From contig DATAEK010000447.1 in NCBI GenBank assembly GCA_036258055.1, positions 1 to 33,050 of the forward strand: a stretch of DNA of 33,050 nucleotides. Direction: 5' to 3'. The position numbers were made by a program, and so were the translations under genes. Below are positions 30,885 through 33,050 of this stretch, in pieces. Positions within the stretch are counted from its first letter, which is position 1; each line of letters starts with the position of its first letter. Under the pieces are notes generated by a model, which searched no databases, was not told where the DNA came from, and saw nothing but the letters and a program-made list of their open reading frames with translations. The DNA is from DATAEK01 sp036258055 (GTDB lineage: Bacteria > Acidobacteriota > Vicinamibacteria > Vicinamibacterales > 2-12-FULL-66-21).

Positions 30885-31845
30885 AGGTGTACTGGTAGCC
30901 CACAGTAATTGAATCGAAGTCCGCGCCCAGCCGGGTCGTGAGCCCGCTCGTGTACGAGAACTTGAGCGCGCCGGTCCGTGCGATCGGCAGCGAGAATGCA
31001 GCTCCAACGCGATTGTTGCGTTGCAGATCGTTGCGAAGGACGCCGTCGATCATGGTTTCGCCGCCGTTGGCGATCCCGTAACTCACTGAGGCCCAGAGGC
31101 TGCGCCGGAAGGTGTAGAGCAGGTTCCCCTTGACGTAGTAGAGGGGACGTTGCCGGAGCGTCGTGTTTCCGAAGTTCTCGCCGTTTTCCGTAAAGAGCCA
31201 GCTTCCCGCCGCGGCTTCGAGCGTCCAGCGTTTTCGCGCGTGCGAGAGTCCGATCTCGGGCCGGAAGGCCCAGCGGTTCGCGCCAAGATTGATCAAACGA
31301 TCCGCGTCGTACTGTCCGAGGGGCAACGCGACCTGCACGCTCGCCCCGAGGATCGTGTGCTGACGATATCGCACGTAGTCGGGCGGATCGAGTGCTGGCG
31401 CCCCGAGCAGGTTCACCAGCAGCCGGACTCGCGGATCGGTCAGGCCCGTGGGAACGCGCGTGCGAACCTCGCCGGCGACGAATCCCTCGAATCGGGCGTG
31501 CGAGGCGCCGACACCGGCGTCGACCTTCGAGGACAGCCCGAAGAGACGGAAGGTCCGCAGGTAACCCAAAACAAGCGTGTGAACGTGAGCGTTGGCTCCT
31601 TCGATCGGCAGCGACGCATCGACCAGGACGTTGCCCTGCGAGAACCCGTACGAGACGATCGCCACGTTCACCCCGATGGGCGCGTTCTGATACGCCCCGG
31701 GTTCGAGCTCCTGCGCTGAGGCGCCGGGAACGGCGATGGCGAAAGCGGACACGAACGCGATCGGCGCCGATACGATGGCGACGGCTCGAACGAATCGGAG
31801 AGTTCCGCCTCTCAGTGGCTGGAATCCTCGTTTCTCATGCACCAT
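30877..31845 (-). CDS. outer-membrane beta-barrel-like protein (MetA-pathway transporter-like)
   Basis: 322 residues from ATG 31845. Residues ~20-46 form a signal peptide ending near GASAQELEPG; the ~18 residues before it make the N-terminus rather long, so the true start may be further in. The mature part is made of alternating short amphipathic strands with aromatic ends (HTLVLGYLRTFRLFG, VDAGVGASHARFEGF, KGNLLYTFRRSLWASVSYGI, GALKFSYTSGLTTRLG, ITVGYQYTW), typical of an 8-14 strand barrel. The overall pattern and ELEPGAYQNAPIGVNVAIV resemble the phenol MetA-deg/transporter family, which is weakly characterised. It lies after the secreted protein gene on the same strand, with a strong hairpin between them. 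Substrate unknown. Confidence 0.7.
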   Translation of the reverse strand: MVHEKRGFQPLRGGTLRFVRAVAIVSAPIAFVSAFAIAVPGASAQELEPGAYQNAPIGVNVAIVSYGFSQGNVLVDASLPIEGANAHVHTLVLGYLRTFRLFGLSSKVDAGVGASHARFEGFVAGEVRTRVPTGLTDPRVRLLVNLLGAPALDPPDYVRYRQHTILGASVQVALPLGQYDADRLINLGANRWAFRPEIGLSHARKRWTLEAAAGSWLFTENGENFGNTTLRQRPLYYVKGNLLYTFRRSLWASVSYGIANGGETMIDGVLRNDLQRNNRVGAAFSLPIARTGALKFSYTSGLTTRLGADFDSITVGYQYTWR

Positions 31846-31885
31846 GCGTCAAGGAAAACGAGTGCGAGGATGACAGGAGCGACCG

Positions 31886-31915
31886 GCGCGGCGCAAGACC
31901 GGCCCTGCGCCGCGC
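31886..31915 (-). terminator. strong 10-bp hairpin downstream of the secreted-protein gene
   Basis: GCGCGGCGCA (31886-31895) and TGCGCCGCGC (31906-31915) pair perfectly around a 10-nt loop. It begins 19 bp after the stop of the gene at 31935-32522 and ends before the start of the barrel protein gene. There is no U-tract, so it could be a GC-type terminator or an RNA-stabilising structure. Confidence 0.55.
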
Positions 31916-31934
31916 GGGGATGGGATGCGTCCGA

Positions 31935-32522
31935 CTACTTGACTGGCTTGATCTCGTTGAACCGGACCGGCTGCTGACCGTAGTTCTCGAGCACCACGTT
32001 GTTCTTCTTGTCGATGTAGACCTTGGTTCCCGCCAGAATCTTTCCTTCGCCCTTGTCGTTCTTGTCGAGGTGAATCTCGATGATCGTGAAGGGATAGTCG
32101 ATGGACCGCGGCTGGTTGCGAGCTTCCCAGAACCCAATCGGCCGATCCGTGGCCAGCACGACCTGGCGCCCGCCTTCATCGAGCGGGTTCTGGCGAGCGA
32201 AGCGCAGATCCCACGCGAGCGACTGCGGCGTGCGGATGTAACCGACCTTCGGCATCTTCTGCAGGGCTTTGAGAAGCGGTGCCGTTGGATTCTTGTTTTC
32301 TTTCAGGATGGCGAGCAGGGTTTCCCGTTCGGCGTCGGTCGACCAGCGTTCGATCGTGAAATCGATGACGGCGGTTTTCGGCCCGCTGTTCATGTTGATC
32401 GCGAAGCCGGTGAATTTCTCTGTGACGTTCTGCGCGGAGACGCCCCAGTCAGGCATCAAAAGCCCGAGGGCGACTGCGGAGGCGGCAAACACGAGTCTGG
32501 GCAGCATGGATCGCATCTTCAT
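31935..32522 (-). CDS. secreted protein of unknown function
   Basis: 195 residues from ATG 32522, fixed by GAGGAGAG at 32526-32533; the frame continues upstream to 32639 but without such a site. Residues 1-30 are a signal peptide (RLVFAASAVALGLLMPDWGVSAQ region). The mature part contains FTGFAINMNSGPKTAVIDFT, ERWSTDAERETLLAILKENK, KMPKVGYIRTPQSLAWDLRF, ATDRPIGFWEARNQPRSIDY and YPFTIIEIHLDKNDKGEGKI, ending in a short strand-rich segment. I do not recognise a named domain. It has no Cys and no obvious catalytic motif; the mix of strands suggests a compact beta-rich periplasmic fold. It is preceded by a GC-rich structured leader and followed by a strong hairpin, so it is probably transcribed on its own. 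Confidence 0.8.
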   Translation of the reverse strand: MKMRSMLPRLVFAASAVALGLLMPDWGVSAQNVTEKFTGFAINMNSGPKTAVIDFTIERWSTDAERETLLAILKENKNPTAPLLKALQKMPKVGYIRTPQSLAWDLRFARQNPLDEGGRQVVLATDRPIGFWEARNQPRSIDYPFTIIEIHLDKNDKGEGKILAGTKVYIDKKNNVVLENYGQQPVRFNEIKPVK

Positions 32523-32879
32523 GATCTCTCCTCTAGGGCGGCAGCGTTCCGGTCCGAAAGGACCGGGCCAGAGGCGCGGGACGCTGTCGTCGCCGAAAAC
32601 CCGCGTAAAGCCCATCAACCTGGAAAGGACCCGGCGCAACCCCGGTCAGACCGGCAGCGCTGCTCACAATATACGGTGAGTGGCATTCCGCGCGCGATCA
32701 GACGTGGCCAGTCTGCGCCAGGCGTTTGACGGGTGCCGTCCACCGTCAACGACAGCCCGCGGCGGATACACACGCATCGTAACTCCCAGCACATCACTTT
32801 CGGCGCCGGAAGCCAGTTCGTCACCGACCATGACGCATCCGCTCGTGCCAGCTCGTCTTTGGCGACGTGGTGGGTGGCT
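32523..32879. other. 357-bp non-coding region with structured leader
   Basis: No convincing gene lies here. On the minus strand it is the leader of the secreted-protein gene. Visible structures: CCGGTCC-GAAA-GGACCGG (32549-32566), a perfect 7-bp stem with a GNRA-type loop when read on the plus strand; CTCAC/GTGAG (32663-32667, 32676-32680) flanking a minus-strand TATATT (32668-32673) that could be a -10 box; and TTGACGG/CCGTCAA (32726-32732, 32743-32749), a perfect 7-bp stem. If TATATT is the -10, the mRNA leader would be about 140 nt. I compared it by eye with SRP RNA, cobalamin and c-di-GMP-I riboswitch cores and could not match any. Confidence 0.45.
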
Positions 32880-33050
32880 TCACGCGCGGGCGATGACCGC
32901 GAGCAGCGCGACCAACCCCATCAAAGCCACGAGCACGGAGACGGGGCCGGCAACTGAGCGAGGGATGGTTCCGTACATCTCTTTGAGCAGACGCAGGCTC
33001 TGGTGGTGCTGCAGGCCCGCCATCGCCAGCGAGAAGAGACCGATGCTGAT
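32880..33050 (-). CDS. probable DUF202/YidH-type membrane protein, C-terminal 56 residues
   Basis: The frame is open from the window end to TGA at 32880-32882. It encodes ISIGLFSLAMAGLQHHQSLR, then LLKEMYGTIPRSVAGPV and a final hydrophobic helix ending in AVIARA. The pattern of helix, Gln-His-(His/Arg) with basic residues, a short loop with PRS, and a last helix resembles the C-terminal two helices of DUF202 (YidH-like) inner-membrane proteins. The start lies beyond the window, so this is a partial gene. Confidence 0.55.
   Translation of the reverse strand: MSIGLFSLAMAGLQHHQSLRLLKEMYGTIPRSVAGPVSVLVALMGLVALLAVIARA

Noticed and set aside
32549..32680. SRP RNA, cobalamin or c-di-GMP-I riboswitch
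   Set aside because: Fragments look similar, but the conserved cores (the GGAAG/GCAGC loop of SRP, the B12 box, the GEMM core) are not present in the right order.

Overview
The window reads as high-GC chromosomal DNA of a Gram-negative soil bacterium, most likely an Acidobacteriota of the Vicinamibacteria type. This placement is inference. It rests on two large orphan FtsX/MacB-type permeases of the ADOP family (acidobacterial duplicated orphan permease), several BlaI/M56/HEAT-repeat genes, exported proteins of families common in that phylum, and GC-rich codon use. Nothing looks like a plasmid, prophage, IS element or CRISPR locus.

Layout. 1-1562: 3' part of an exported M28 zinc peptidase gene. 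1686-1775: tRNA-Ser(UGA). 1856-4306: ADOP permease. 4328-4630: small membrane protein (minus). 4835-8937: Rsm22-like methyltransferase, canonical dicarboxylate/amino acid:cation symporter and APC permease (plus). 9078-11668: two tandem CNNM/CBS membrane proteins (minus, ATGA overlap). 11730-14141: second ADOP permease. 14297-19025: a BlaI-type repressor, a BlaR1-like M56 membrane metalloprotease whose sensor position holds ten HEAT repeats, and two more exported HEAT-repeat proteins. 19097-20829: divergent RDD and SpoIIM-like membrane proteins. 20807-26198: a tightly overlapping minus-strand operon (multi-pass membrane protein, DUF4129, DUF4350, MoxR ATPase, DUF58). 26386-28536: an SDF-type transporter fused to a family 3 solute-binding domain. 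28673-30861: DUF4136 protein and MscS channel. 30877-32522: a beta-barrel-like protein and a secreted protein of unknown function. 32880-33050: 3' end of a probable DUF202 membrane protein.

The most interesting region is 14297-19071. A near-identical 16-bp palindrome (TGCTA-N6-TAGCA type) lies upstream of the repressor gene and again over the leader of the two-gene HEAT operon. This suggests one BlaI-controlled regulon: a membrane protease with a predicted periplasmic HEAT array and two co-regulated exported HEAT proteins, with no penicillin-binding domain anywhere. Each of the three proteins uses its own highly uniform 31-residue repeat.

At a smaller scale, intergenic regions carry tandem arrays with a strict 7-bp period but different unit sequences (5595, 8954, 11706, 14158, 26365). 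They are often arranged as inverted arms, and two sit beside a shared 19-bp REP-like sequence (14242 and 26326). They look like one family of intergenic elements.
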